This document shows, piece by piece, positions 44,356-53,282 of a stretch of DNA of 64,000 bases (positions are counted from its first letter, which is position 1; each line of letters begins with the position of its first letter). Location: assembly GCA_038116745.1 (NCBI GenBank), contig JAYODW010000004.1, positions 62,001 to 126,000 of the forward strand, given 5' to 3'. The position numbers were made by a program, and so were the translations under genes. The stretch comes from JAYODW01 sp038116745. Its GTDB lineage: Bacteria; Pseudomonadota; Gammaproteobacteria; Ga0077536. Below the pieces are notes generated by a model. It did not search any database, was not told where the DNA came from, and saw only the letters and a list, made by a program, of their open reading frames with translations.

Positions 44356-44943
44356 ATGTCAGCCACCGAGGTCCGCGTTTATTTCAACTTCCGCAGCCCC
44401 TACGGTTACCTGGCTTCCCACAGCCTGTTTGAACGCCTCGCGCGTTATGACATCAGGCTGGGCTGGCGCTCCCTGGGGGGCTGGGACGGCCGCTCACCGC
44501 CTGACCGGGCCAAGGTCAAAATCCCACTCACGCGACAGGACGTCGCGCGCTGGTGCCGGCGCCTCAAGGTGCCCTTCAACCCGCCGCCGGTCAGCACCGA
44601 TCCCACGCCGGCAGCGATGGCCTGCTTCGCCGCCGAGAGCGCCGGGCTGCTCGCGCCCTATGTGAAAGCGGTGATGTGGGAGGAATGGGCGGAAGGCCGG
44701 GATATCGGTCAAACCGAGGTGCTGCTCGATATTGCCAGCCGCATCGGCCTCGACGGCGATGTCGTCGAGCAGGCGCTGAACGATGCGTCAAACGCCGGCC
44801 GTCTGTCAGCCAACTGGGCCGAGGCGAGCGAACTCGGCGTCATCGGCGTACCGACCTTCGTCGTCGGCGACGAGATCTTCTGGGGCAATGACCGCCTCGA
44901 TTTCGTCGAGGAGCATCTGGCGGGTCTCGGACTCGCGCGCTGA
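44356..44943 (+). CDS. DsbA-family 2-hydroxychromene-2-carboxylate isomerase-like protein
   Basis: A 195-residue thioredoxin-fold protein of the DsbA/kappa-GST type. It opens with VRVYFNFRSPYGYLASH, where the SPY serine takes the place of the DsbA CxxC cysteine, as in 2-hydroxychromene-2-carboxylate isomerases of aromatic catabolism. The late GVIGVPTFVVGDEIFWGNDRLD carries the conserved cis-proline. The start is ATG at 44356 with GGAGAG 6 bases upstream. Aromatic-catabolism genes begin just downstream, but a direct metabolic link is inferred. Confidence 0.88.
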   Translation: MSATEVRVYFNFRSPYGYLASHSLFERLARYDIRLGWRSLGGWDGRSPPDRAKVKIPLTRQDVARWCRRLKVPFNPPPVSTDPTPAAMACFAAESAGLLAPYVKAVMWEEWAEGRDIGQTEVLLDIASRIGLDGDVVEQALNDASNAGRLSANWAEASELGVIGVPTFVVGDEIFWGNDRLDFVEEHLAGLGLAR

Positions 44944-44951
44944 ACCGGCCC

Positions 44952-45370
44952 TCAGGCAAGCGCCGGCATCACCTGAGCGACGATCAGCTCGCGTGGGCGC
45001 ATCAGGTCCGCATGTCTCACATCGCCGGTAGCGATCTGCGCAGGCAGATAAGTCGCGCCCGCCTGCTCAGGCTACGACAGCAGCTCATCAGCGATCCTTT
45101 GCGGCGAAACGCACACCGTCACGCCGATCTCGCGAGCGGTTTCAAAGTTGTACAGCGGACCGAGCCGGATACGGCTGGTCGCCTGAGTGACTGCAGCAAA
45201 AACACTGAAGGACAGGATCCCACTCCAAGCGGCGTGCCGTGATGTTCCGCCAGGTGGTAACCCCGATAGCCGCCGGCCTCGGCAGCCTGGATGACTTCAA
45301 TACGGTCAGCCAGGGGGCGCGCGTGCCCACGGCTTCTAATCGAAGTGGTCAAAAATTCCAAACTGCACGC
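44952..45370 (-). pseudogene. Decayed luciferase-like (LLM) monooxygenase gene
   Basis: Fragments of one LLM enzyme in broken frames. The N-terminal part reads LEFLTTSIRSRGHARPLADR and AGGYRGYHLAEHHGTP from about 45352 down to 45200. After a frame shift the segment TSRIRLGPLYNFETAREIGV and then VTVCVSPQRIADELLS ends in a stop. A final piece, QIATGDVRHADLMRPRELIV, ends at 44952. Most of the barrel is missing. No start codon with a ribosome site remains. The sequence is closest in style to the LLM genes elsewhere in the window, so it may be a lost paralogue. Confidence 0.8.
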
Positions 45371-45396
45371 GTTCTCATCCTTGCTGTCGGGTGTCT

Positions 45397-46467
45397 TCAG
45401 GCGCCCGTCGGACGCTTCCAGATACCGCGCTCGACCATCAGCGCAATCTGCCGCTCCGTCACCTCCCGCGCGTATTCCGCGTGGTCCATCGGCGCGCGCT
45501 CGGCATACAGGTTTTTCGGGTAGATGGGCCGTTCGTAGATCAGCTGGATCATCTCCGTACGCAGATCCTTCATCCAGTTGGTCCACTTGGAATGCGTTCG
45601 ATGGTGACGCAACGCCTCGATGTTGACCGGACCGCAGACGCTGGTTGAGACCCCGCCATAATCCTGCCGGCCGACTACCTGACCGCGATAATCCACCAGC
45701 ATGGAGTGCCCGCCAAAGGTATCGATGGGCGCTTCTGAATCGGCATCGAGATAATAGGTGCCGAGGTTCGGCGCCAGCACGTAGAAGTTGTTGTCGAGCG
45801 CACGGGCGCGGGTCTGGATCTCGAAGTAATCATTCGACGCGGCGGGGTGCGGGATCGATGCGCGGTACACCAGCTCCGCACCGTTCATTGCCAGACCGCG
45901 CGCGTGTTCCGGGTAGGACCCCTCGTTAGCCATCATGATCCCGAGCCGGCCGATAGGCGTGTCGACTACCGGCCAGAACGCATCGAGGCTGCGCCCGTAG
46001 CGTTCTATCCACCAGTCAAACACGTCATGCGGGCACATCGAGTGCTCGACCGGATACAGGGGCGCAACCTTGTAGTGCTGCAGGATGACCGCCCCATCAG
46101 GATCGATGATGAAGCCGACGTTGAAGAAACGCTCGGGCCAGTCGGGGTGTCGCGCCTTGGCCTGCGCCATGAGGTAGACCCCGTACTCGCGCGCGATCGC
46201 GCCCAGTGCGTCGGTTTCGGGGCCCGGGATATCGATCGCACAGGTACGCGCGTAGATCGCGTGGTCCAGATCCAGTACTTCGTCGTTGAACGCCTGCAGC
46301 GCGCCCTCGGGTAATGCGATTAGGCGCACCGGCAGGTCCAGGCCCGCAAGCCAGCAGGCGGCTTTAATCATGTGCCGCTGGTGCTCGATGTTGCGCAGGA
46401 TGTCCGTCCGCTCGCGGATCCCCCACACGGTGGGGACCAGGCCAACGGCGTTATACGGTTCGATCAT
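45397..46467 (-). CDS. Nitrilase-superfamily protein lacking the catalytic cysteine
   Basis: A 356-residue carbon-nitrogen hydrolase-fold protein. The catalytic glutamate is seen in ALPEGAL and the lysine in LQHYKVAPLYP. Where active family members have cysteine in a C-[YW]-[DE] motif, this protein reads GIMMANEGSYPE, with alanine at A180 (codon GCT at 45928-45930). That should abolish normal amidase or nitrilase chemistry, leaving a binding or altered role. The start is ATG at 46467, with GGAGAA upstream, divergent from the maleylacetate reductase gene with 182 bp between. The frame is otherwise intact and full-length, so it is not simply decaying. Confidence 0.85.
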   Translation of the reverse strand: MIEPYNAVGLVPTVWGIRERTDILRNIEHQRHMIKAACWLAGLDLPVRLIALPEGALQAFNDEVLDLDHAIYARTCAIDIPGPETDALGAIAREYGVYLMAQAKARHPDWPERFFNVGFIIDPDGAVILQHYKVAPLYPVEHSMCPHDVFDWWIERYGRSLDAFWPVVDTPIGRLGIMMANEGSYPEHARGLAMNGAELVYRASIPHPAASNDYFEIQTRARALDNNFYVLAPNLGTYYLDADSEAPIDTFGGHSMLVDYRGQVVGRQDYGGVSTSVCGPVNIEALRHHRTHSKWTNWMKDLRTEMIQLIYERPIYPKNLYAERAPMDHAEYAREVTERQIALMVERGIWKRPTGA

Positions 46468-46649
46468 CGTGAGATTCTCCGACTGCCGCGTGAGGTCGCA
46501 GCCCCTGGGGATGATAGCGCCCTGCCCGCCCGCGACGCGGACGCTGCCGGCGCGGTTTCGCTGAACGGCGCGATCTGCGAATCTAGCGCGCCCCGCTCAT
46601 GAATCATTACCTCGCGGAACCCGGTCGCCGGCTGCCCAAAGGAAAGCGC

Positions 46650-47708
46650 ATGCGTCAGTTCGAATTTTCCATGCTGCCCTGGAACGTTGTCTTCGGTGCC
46701 GGCGTTCTGGCGTCCTTGCCGCAACGCCTTGATCAGATGCGCCTGCAGCGCGCCCTGGTGCTCTCGACGCCAGAACAGCAAGGAGATGCGGAGCGTGTAC
46801 AGGCCCTGCTCGGCCAGCGCGCAGTCGGCTGCTTCTGTGACGCACGCATGCATGTTCCGGTCGAGGTGGCCAGCGCCGCGGCAGCAGAGGCAGCACGGCT
46901 TGAGGCTGATTGCTCGGTCTCCGTCGGTGGCGGTTCCACGACCGGGCTCGGGAAGGCGCTGGCGCTGAACAGCAGCCTGCCGCTGATCGCCATTCCGACC
47001 ACCTACGCCGGCTCCGAGATGACCACAATCTGGGGCATGACCGAAGATGGACGCAAGCGCACCGGCCGCGATCCCGCCGTTCTCCCCCGGCTGACGCTCT
47101 ATGACGCCGAACTGACCCTCAGCCTGCCGCCCGCAATCGCTGGTCCCAGCGGCATGAATGCCCTCGCGCAGGCCACGATCAACGCGCAGGACCCCCGTAC
47201 CAATCCCATCGTCATGACGCTGGCGCGGGAGGCTATCGCCGCCATCGCCAGCGGCCTGCCGCGGGTCATGCGCACGCCGGAAGATATTGATGCCCGCGAA
47301 CAGCTGCTCTACGGCGCGGCCCTCGCCGGCGCCTCGCTCGGTGCCGGTGTAACCAGCCTGCATCACCGTCTCTGCCACACGCTCGGCGGCAGCTTCAATA
47401 CACCTCATGCGGAGACCCACACTATCCTGCTGCCTTACACGGTCGCCTACGCCAGTGACGCTGTGCCTGAGCTCATGGCAGCCATCGCTGCTGCCCTCGG
47501 CAGCACGAGCGCGGCCGGCGGGATCTATGATCTTGCCGCGAGCCTGGGCCTGCCGACCTCACTGACCTCAATCGGCATCAGAACGACCGACCTGGCGCGG
47601 ATCGCGGATCTCGCGACGGAGGCAGAGGTCAGCAATCCGCGTCCGGTCACTCGTGACGGTGTGCTTGCGCTGCTGCAGCAGGCCGTCGCCGGTCAACGCC
47701 CTGATTGA
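46650..47708 (+). CDS. Maleylacetate reductase (iron-type alcohol dehydrogenase family)
   Basis: A 352-residue protein of the maleylacetate reductase branch, which reduces maleylacetate to 3-oxoadipate with NAD(P)H at the end of hydroquinone, hydroxyquinol and chloroaromatic routes. The nucleotide loop VSVGGGSTTGLGKALAL and IAIPTTYAGSEMT are diagnostic. Of the metal ligands, the first histidine is replaced by Q174 (NALAQATINA), while H238, H239 and H243 in the LHHRLCHTLGG segment remain. The start is ATG at 46650, with AAAGGAAAG upstream, rather than the ATG at 46599. It opens the plus-strand gene run that ends at 55740. Confidence 0.9.
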   Translation: MRQFEFSMLPWNVVFGAGVLASLPQRLDQMRLQRALVLSTPEQQGDAERVQALLGQRAVGCFCDARMHVPVEVASAAAAEAARLEADCSVSVGGGSTTGLGKALALNSSLPLIAIPTTYAGSEMTTIWGMTEDGRKRTGRDPAVLPRLTLYDAELTLSLPPAIAGPSGMNALAQATINAQDPRTNPIVMTLAREAIAAIASGLPRVMRTPEDIDAREQLLYGAALAGASLGAGVTSLHHRLCHTLGGSFNTPHAETHTILLPYTVAYASDAVPELMAAIAAALGSTSAAGGIYDLAASLGLPTSLTSIGIRTTDLARIADLATEAEVSNPRPVTRDGVLALLQQAVAGQRPD

Positions 47709-47735
47709 GCGCCCGACTCACCTGGAGAACACACC

Positions 47736-48365
47736 ATGATCGATCTCTACACCTGGTCCACGCCGAATGGCCGCAAGGTGTCCATCATGCTCGAGGAGCT
47801 GGGCATCGAATACGCGGTGCACAGCGTCAATATCAGCCAGGACGAGCAGTTCACGCCGGAATTTCTCGCCATCAGCCCGAACAACAAAATCCCGGCGATT
47901 GTGGACCGCGACAACGAACTGTCGCTGATGGAGTCGGGGGTCATTCTCATGTACCTCGCAGACAAACACGGCCGCTTCCTGCCGCCTGCAGGTGAAGCGC
48001 ACTGGCGCACCATCGAGTGGCTGATGTGGCAGATGGGCGGCGCCGGACCCATGCTCGGTCAGGCGCATCACTTCGTGCACTTCAATGCGGACAAATCCGA
48101 GTACGCCAAAGAGCGCTACCGCAACGAGGCGGATCGACTCTACGGCGTGCTCGATCGCCGGCTGGCGACACAGGCCTACATGGCGGGCGCGGACTACACT
48201 ATCGCGGACATGGCGACCTGGCCCTGGATTGCGCGCTTCCAGTGGCAGGGCGTCGATTTTCCGGCCTACCCGAACGTGCTGCGCTGGTATCGCGAACTGG
48301 CTGACCGACCGGCCGTACAGCGCGGCTATCGCGTTCCGAACGACGCTGAGATCCCATTTCCATGA
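47736..48365 (+). CDS. Glutathione S-transferase (YfcG/nu-class-like)
   Basis: A 209-residue GST. The TWSTPNGRKVSIMLEELG opening with the TPNG turn is typical of YfcG-like nu-class proteins, which bind two glutathione molecules and act as disulfide oxidoreductases. The cis-proline motif NNKIPAIVD and MESGVILMYLADKHG follow. In the hydroquinone context a GST can also act as isomerase or reductive dehalogenase of chlorohydroquinones, but this lineage is not the usual one for that. It begins 27 bp after the maleylacetate reductase gene. Confidence 0.9.
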   Translation: MIDLYTWSTPNGRKVSIMLEELGIEYAVHSVNISQDEQFTPEFLAISPNNKIPAIVDRDNELSLMESGVILMYLADKHGRFLPPAGEAHWRTIEWLMWQMGGAGPMLGQAHHFVHFNADKSEYAKERYRNEADRLYGVLDRRLATQAYMAGADYTIADMATWPWIARFQWQGVDFPAYPNVLRWYRELADRPAVQRGYRVPNDAEIPFP

Positions 48366-48387
48366 CGCACCGATAACGGGCAGGCAG

Positions 48388-48702
48388 GTGGAGATCGCGA
48401 CCTACGAAATCACGCTGCGTCACGCTGGACTCGAACCGATCCGCTTTGCCGCGCCCGCCGATCGCTCCATCGTCAAATCCGCCCGTGCAGCGGGTTACGC
48501 CCTGACCACCGGCTGTCTACAGGGACGCTGCGCCATCTGCCTTTCCCGCCTGCTCGCCGGGGAGCTGAAAGTGATCCGACGACCGTCGCGCCACGCCGTG
48601 GGTGACCCGCTCAAGCGCGCTGATGGCTGCGTTCTGCCGTGTTCACTGGCGCCTGACTCCGACGTTGAACTGGAGACGCTCAGCCCCTGGACGTCATGCT
48701 GA
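48388..48702 (+). CDS. [2Fe-2S] ferredoxin
   Basis: A 104-residue plant-type ferredoxin with the cluster cysteines C43, C48 and C51 (CLQGRCAIC) and C81 as the likely fourth ligand (29 residues later). The probable start is GTG at 48388 (MEIATYEITLR); the ribosome site is weak, so the start is not certain. It ends about 210 bp before the Rieske oxygenase gene and is the natural electron donor for it. No FAD-NAD ferredoxin reductase gene is nearby, so that component must come from elsewhere or be shared. Confidence 0.82.
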   Translation: MEIATYEITLRHAGLEPIRFAAPADRSIVKSARAAGYALTTGCLQGRCAICLSRLLAGELKVIRRPSRHAVGDPLKRADGCVLPCSLAPDSDVELETLSPWTSC

Positions 48703-48913
48703 GCGCGCTGACCGGCGCAAGTTCAGCTGCGGCAGAAACGGACGCATTTGCCCGTCTTTCAATCCGCGGCACGAGCCATGTATCTTCTCCGCGTCGGGGG
48801 GGCAGCGTCACACAAGGAAGGCCTCCGCCTGCGATCGGGCGGCGCTCGACATGACAGACAGGACGCCGGGGCATGTCCGGCGTGAGATCATCATCTCAAG
48901 GGAGTCATCCGTA

Positions 48914-50032
48914 GTGAGCAGCAAATTTCTGGAAGACGCCTGGTACGCCGCCGCCTGGAGCGACGAGGTCGGAACCGGGCTTTTTGAGCGCACGATTATC
49001 GATCGGTCTTTCGTTTTCTACCGAGACCCGGCCGGCGTCGCGCAGGCGTTCGACAACGCCTGTCCGCACCGCTCCGCGCCGCTCAGCATGGGAAAGCTGC
49101 ACGGCGATGTGATCGAGTGCCCCTATCACGGCTTACGTTTTGACCGCGACGGTCAGTGCGTTCTCAACCCTCACGGCAACCAGAAAATCCCATCACGTGC
49201 CCGAGTGCGAAAATATCCCCTGCTCGAGCGCCACGCCATGCTGTGGCTATGGCCCGGCAACTCCGAGGCGGCGGACCCGGACAAGATCCCGGATTTCTCG
49301 TGCCACACCGATGACCGCTTTCCAACCGTCAAAGGCGTCATCGAAATGCATGGCTATTACGAGCTCATCACGGACAACCTGATGGATCTGACCCACGTCG
49401 AGTTCGTGCACGAGGGGATCCTCGGTTCCGACGCAATCAAGCGCGGTGAACACCAGGTCCTGCAGACTGGTACCACCATCTGGTCAAACCGCTGGTGCCC
49501 CGACGGGCTCGCGCCGCCGGCCTGGGATGCCATGTTCGACCACTACGGCAAGCCCGTCGACCACTGGCTCTACATGCGCTGGGACGCGCCGGCCCACATG
49601 CTGCTCGACGTCGGCATCACCCCGACCGGGGAGTCCCGCGACGCCGGGATCTGGATGTACGGGACAGATATCCTGACCCCGCGGGACAGCGGCAGCACGT
49701 ACTACTTCTGGGGCTGCTCGCGCTCCTATGACATTGATAACCCAGCTGCCGGCGAAGCCTGGGAGCGTGCGATTGACGGTGCTTTCGTGCAGCAGGACAA
49801 GCCCATGATCGAAGCGCAGCAGCGACTGATCCGTCAGCGCGGCGGCGAAGACATCGACGACGTTGACTCTATTGCACTGCAAACCGACTCCGGCCCGGTG
49901 CGCTGCCGACTGGCGCTGCGCAAACTTCTCGCCGCCGAAGGTGCCGCGCGGATCCCGGACCCACGGAACCCGGCGCTGAGCCGCCTGCTCGATGACGCCC
50001 GGCGCGAAACACGCATCGAACCGGTCGTTTGA
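48914..50032 (+). CDS. Rieske non-heme iron oxygenase, vanillate-demethylase-like
   Basis: A 372-residue terminal oxygenase. The Rieske cluster ligands are C50, H52, C69 and H72 (CPHRSAPL and CPYHGL). The non-heme iron region NLMDLTHVEFVHEG supplies the histidines; the catalytic aspartate should follow later. The overall style is that of vanillate O-demethylase and related enzymes acting on methoxyaromatics, although hydroxylating members exist. The start is GTG at 48914, with AAGGGAG upstream. The ferredoxin gene precedes it, and the ring-cleavage dioxygenase genes follow, so it may generate hydroquinone or a precursor. The 48703-48913 gap has no gene I can support. Confidence 0.92.
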   Translation: MSSKFLEDAWYAAAWSDEVGTGLFERTIIDRSFVFYRDPAGVAQAFDNACPHRSAPLSMGKLHGDVIECPYHGLRFDRDGQCVLNPHGNQKIPSRARVRKYPLLERHAMLWLWPGNSEAADPDKIPDFSCHTDDRFPTVKGVIEMHGYYELITDNLMDLTHVEFVHEGILGSDAIKRGEHQVLQTGTTIWSNRWCPDGLAPPAWDAMFDHYGKPVDHWLYMRWDAPAHMLLDVGITPTGESRDAGIWMYGTDILTPRDSGSTYYFWGCSRSYDIDNPAAGEAWERAIDGAFVQQDKPMIEAQQRLIRQRGGEDIDDVDSIALQTDSGPVRCRLALRKLLAAEGAARIPDPRNPALSRLLDDARRETRIEPVV

Positions 50033-50104
50033 CCCGGCCGCGTCGCGCCACATAACGCTGACCCACCCTGACCGGCCGCCACCGATGCGGCCCTGGAGGA
50101 CCGC

Positions 50105-50602
50105 ATGACGACACCCACCCGCTTTGCCACCACCGAGGACTTCGACAAAGGAGGCGTCGAGATCATCGGCGACGATGCCGCACCTCGCTACCTGTTCAGC
50201 AACATGTTTGAGGTAGCCAGCAAGTCGCCCCCCTGGGAGCGTGTGGTCATCGCCAGGAACCTTGAATTCACCGTCGAATGCGCGCGCGCCGAAGGCAGCT
50301 CCCCGTGGTACGTCTGCGCCCACGACGAAACCGTGCTGTGCATGCAGGGTGCGGTGGAGATCAAGTTTCTGAAACCGGAAAACGATGCGCTGCCGGAAGC
50401 CGATACCGCTGGCGCAGTGCGCCTTGAGGCTGAGCCGACGGGACAGGCCATGGGCTACGCCCGGTTGAAACGCGGCCATATGGCGCTGCTGCCGGCCGGC
50501 GCGGCCTATCGCATCACCGCGACGGGCGTCGGCGTGCTGCTGCTGCAGTCGCTGCTCGGCGCCGAGTCACGCGAGCGATGGGCCACCATCTGCCAGCACT
50601 GA
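50105..50602 (+). CDS. hapC: Hydroquinone 1,2-dioxygenase small subunit (HapC/PnpC type)
   Basis: A 165-residue cupin-like protein that matches the small subunit of the two-component hydroquinone dioxygenases (HapCD, PnpCD, MnpC-type). The YLFSNMFEVASKSPPWERVVIARN and TVECARAEGSSPWYVCAHDE segments are diagnostic of this pairing. It is a structural partner of the iron-bearing large subunit encoded 38 bp downstream. GGAGGA precedes the ATG at 50105. The call rests on the gene order as well as on sequence style. Confidence 0.88.
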   Translation: MTTPTRFATTEDFDKGGVEIIGDDAAPRYLFSNMFEVASKSPPWERVVIARNLEFTVECARAEGSSPWYVCAHDETVLCMQGAVEIKFLKPENDALPEADTAGAVRLEAEPTGQAMGYARLKRGHMALLPAGAAYRITATGVGVLLLQSLLGAESRERWATICQH

Positions 50603-50640
50603 ACCGCGTCAGACACAAACACTAAGCGGGAGCCCGCAGC

Positions 50641-51657
50641 ATGACGACAGCAAACCCCACCACCACCCCGACACTGACCATCAACGCGACCGACCACAGC
50701 GCCCGGCTGGACGAGCGTTACGGCTACCAGGTTTTCAGCATCGGCAGCTATACCTTCCAGCGCGATGAATACTTCGTCCGCGTGAGCTATCCGCGCGGCA
50801 CCTATGTCGCCGACGTTGGCGCTTTTCTGCGCGCCATGATGCGCGACGTCGCGTGGGGCTTTTTCTACGGCTGGGTCAACTTCGACGACGTCTTCGGCAC
50901 CGTCAACCACTACGGCTCGGTCGATGTGTTTGTCGGCGCCTATAACGCGGGCTACAAGGCCGCCGGCACTGATTTCACCGAACGTTTCGACGCCAACAAG
51001 CTGCTCGCGTGCTTCCGCGCGCTGCTCTCCGACTGGACCAACGCCGGCTACGACCCATTCGCGGCACCGCTCGAAACCGGCTCGCCCTATGGCTCGAAGA
51101 ACGGCAACAACGATGACGCGGTCAACTTTCAGCGCGAGCTGGCCGAGCGCTTCGTCGGCCTGCCCGGTGATTCGGAGCTGCGCACTGATGCGCGCGGCTT
51201 CCCCATCAACCGTCAGTTCGCGGACGTTGAGCAGGACGAGCCGGAAGTGCACTGCGAGCCTGGTTTCGAGGGCGAGCTGTCCGCGTTCAGCCTGTTTGCC
51301 TACCTGTCGCGCTCGCCGGTGACCTGGAACCCATCGATCGTCTCGGTGGTCGGCGAAAGCGCCTACTGCCCGACCTCTGAGGAACACATCCTGCCCATCC
51401 TGCACGGCAACGATCGGGTGGAGTGGTTTCTCCAGCTGACCGATGAAATCACCTGGCAGATCGCCGACAAGAACACCGCCGCGCCGCGCGCCATCGTGAC
51501 GATGAAAGCCGGTGATGTGTGCGCCATGCCGGCCGACATTTCTCACCGCGGCTACTCGCCGAAGCGCTCCATGCTGCTGGTATGGGAAAACATGACGCCG
51601 GGACTCGAGCAGCGCTACGCCAGCGGCGAGCTCGCGCCGACCGCAGCTGAGTTCTGA
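50641..51657 (+). CDS. hapD: Hydroquinone 1,2-dioxygenase large subunit (HapD/PnpD type)
   Basis: A 338-residue catalytic subunit that opens hydroquinone with O2 to 4-hydroxymuconic semialdehyde, using Fe(II). The putative metal ligands are H255, N257 and E261 (LHGNDRVEWF) and H302 (ISHRGY). This His-x-Asn-x3-Glu plus His pattern is the iron site described for PnpCD, and the spacing fits exactly. The N-terminal LDERYGYQVFSIGSYTFQRD region is also typical. It begins 38 bp after the small subunit gene and is followed by the semialdehyde dehydrogenase, completing the pathway block. Confidence 0.92.
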   Translation: MTTANPTTTPTLTINATDHSARLDERYGYQVFSIGSYTFQRDEYFVRVSYPRGTYVADVGAFLRAMMRDVAWGFFYGWVNFDDVFGTVNHYGSVDVFVGAYNAGYKAAGTDFTERFDANKLLACFRALLSDWTNAGYDPFAAPLETGSPYGSKNGNNDDAVNFQRELAERFVGLPGDSELRTDARGFPINRQFADVEQDEPEVHCEPGFEGELSAFSLFAYLSRSPVTWNPSIVSVVGESAYCPTSEEHILPILHGNDRVEWFLQLTDEITWQIADKNTAAPRAIVTMKAGDVCAMPADISHRGYSPKRSMLLVWENMTPGLEQRYASGELAPTAAEF

Positions 51658-51718
51658 GCGCTGCGGTCGACCGGTCACCACCACATCGCTCCGCCCCGAA
51701 ACCGCAAAGGACCCACCG

Positions 51719-53218
51719 ATGGCCCTGCAACCCCAACATGTTGACCTTCAGTCCCTGCCGCGTGACCTGTTTATCGGCGGCGAATGGGTTGAAGGCCTGG
51801 CCGGTGCCCGCATTGCGGTGCATAACCCGTTTGATAACCAGGAGATCCTGAGTATCGCCGAGGCGCGCGCGGAGGATGTCGACCGCGCGGTTGCCGCTGC
51901 GCGGGCCGCGTTTCCCGCCTGGTCCGCCATGCCAGCCGCCGAGCGTGCCCGCCTGCTGCACAAACTGGTTGAACGCATGGAAGCCGGCTTCGACGAGCTG
52001 GCGGAGCTTGAGGCTATCGATACCGGACACCCGATCCGCGACACGCGCTTTCTTGACGTACCGCGCACGCTGCTCAACTTCCGCTATTTCGCCGGCATGG
52101 CCGACAAAATCGACGGGCGCCAGGTGCCGGTCGAACCCGGCTTTCTGAACGTGGTGAAACGCCATCCGGTCGGCGTGGTCGGCCAGATCGTGCCGTGGAA
52201 CTTCCCGCTCATGTTCTGCAGCTGGAAACTTGGCCCGGCGCTGGCCGCGGGCAACACGGTGGTCATGAAACCCTCCGAGATCACGCCGCTGTCGACTCTG
52301 CGCCTCGCACAGATGATGCAGGAGGTCGGTTTTCCCCATGGCGTGGTCAACATTGTGCCAGGCTACGGCCATCTCGCCGGCCAACGGCTGGCTGAGCACC
52401 CGGACGTCGACAAGATCGCCTTTACCGGCTCCACCGCCACCGGTAGACGCATCATCGAGGCCTCCGCCGGCAACCTGAAGCGGGTCTCGCTGGAGCTCGG
52501 CGGTAAGGGACCGAACGTGGTGTTTGAAGATGCCGTGATCCCGGCTGCGGTGGGCGGCTCAGCGTTTGCCATCTTTCATAACCAGGGCCAGGCCTGTATT
52601 GCCGGCTCGCGCCTGCTGCTGCACGAAAAGATTGCCGATGAGTTCCTGGAAAAATTCATCGGGCTGGCGCAGTCGATTCGCCTGGGCGACCCGCTCGACC
52701 CGGCGACAGAAATGGGCCCACTGACCTCACAGCTCCATCAAGAGCGGGTGCTTAACTATCTCGACACGTGCGCCAAAGAAGGCAACCGCATCCTCACTGG
52801 CGGCGGTAGGCCGGCCGATCCAGCGCTGCAGGCCGGCTGCTTCCTGCAGCCCACCGTGGTCGAAGCCGCACCGGGCGACACCGTATTCCGCGAGGAGGTC
52901 TTCGGTCCGTTCGTATCGGTGACCCGCTTCAAAGACGAAGCCGAGGCGATAGCGCTGGCCAATGACACGGCCTACGGTCTTGGCAGTGGACTGTGGACCA
53001 CCAACCTGGCGCGCGCCCACCGGGTGGGCGACGCGATCCGCGCAGGCATGGTCTGGATTAATTGCTACAAGCGGGTACACCCCGGTTCACCGTTCGGTGG
53101 CGTCGGTCAGTCCGGCTTCGGCCGCGACCTCGGCACCGAATGCCTTAACGAATACACTGAGCCGAAGTCCATCTGGATCAACTACGACGCCCAGCTGCCA
53201 CCGTTCTATCAACGCTGA
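51719..53218 (+). CDS. 4-Hydroxymuconic semialdehyde dehydrogenase (HapF/PnpE-like ALDH)
   Basis: A 499-residue aldehyde dehydrogenase with the catalytic C293 (NQGQACIAGS), the general base glutamate in LELGGKGPN, and NAD-contact segments VPWNFPLMF and FTGSTATGRR. Placed directly after hydroquinone dioxygenase, it should oxidise the ring-fission semialdehyde to maleylacetate, which the reductase at 46650 then uses. General ALDH activity on other aldehydes cannot be excluded. The spacing to the neighbours is about 60 bp each way. Confidence 0.92.
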   Translation: MALQPQHVDLQSLPRDLFIGGEWVEGLAGARIAVHNPFDNQEILSIAEARAEDVDRAVAAARAAFPAWSAMPAAERARLLHKLVERMEAGFDELAELEAIDTGHPIRDTRFLDVPRTLLNFRYFAGMADKIDGRQVPVEPGFLNVVKRHPVGVVGQIVPWNFPLMFCSWKLGPALAAGNTVVMKPSEITPLSTLRLAQMMQEVGFPHGVVNIVPGYGHLAGQRLAEHPDVDKIAFTGSTATGRRIIEASAGNLKRVSLELGGKGPNVVFEDAVIPAAVGGSAFAIFHNQGQACIAGSRLLLHEKIADEFLEKFIGLAQSIRLGDPLDPATEMGPLTSQLHQERVLNYLDTCAKEGNRILTGGGRPADPALQAGCFLQPTVVEAAPGDTVFREEVFGPFVSVTRFKDEAEAIALANDTAYGLGSGLWTTNLARAHRVGDAIRAGMVWINCYKRVHPGSPFGGVGQSGFGRDLGTECLNEYTEPKSIWINYDAQLPPFYQR

Positions 53219-53282
53219 CAGCCGGCGCGCCGACACCTCAAACGTCCCGGATCCCGCCGGGCATGTCACCAGGAGAAAATCG

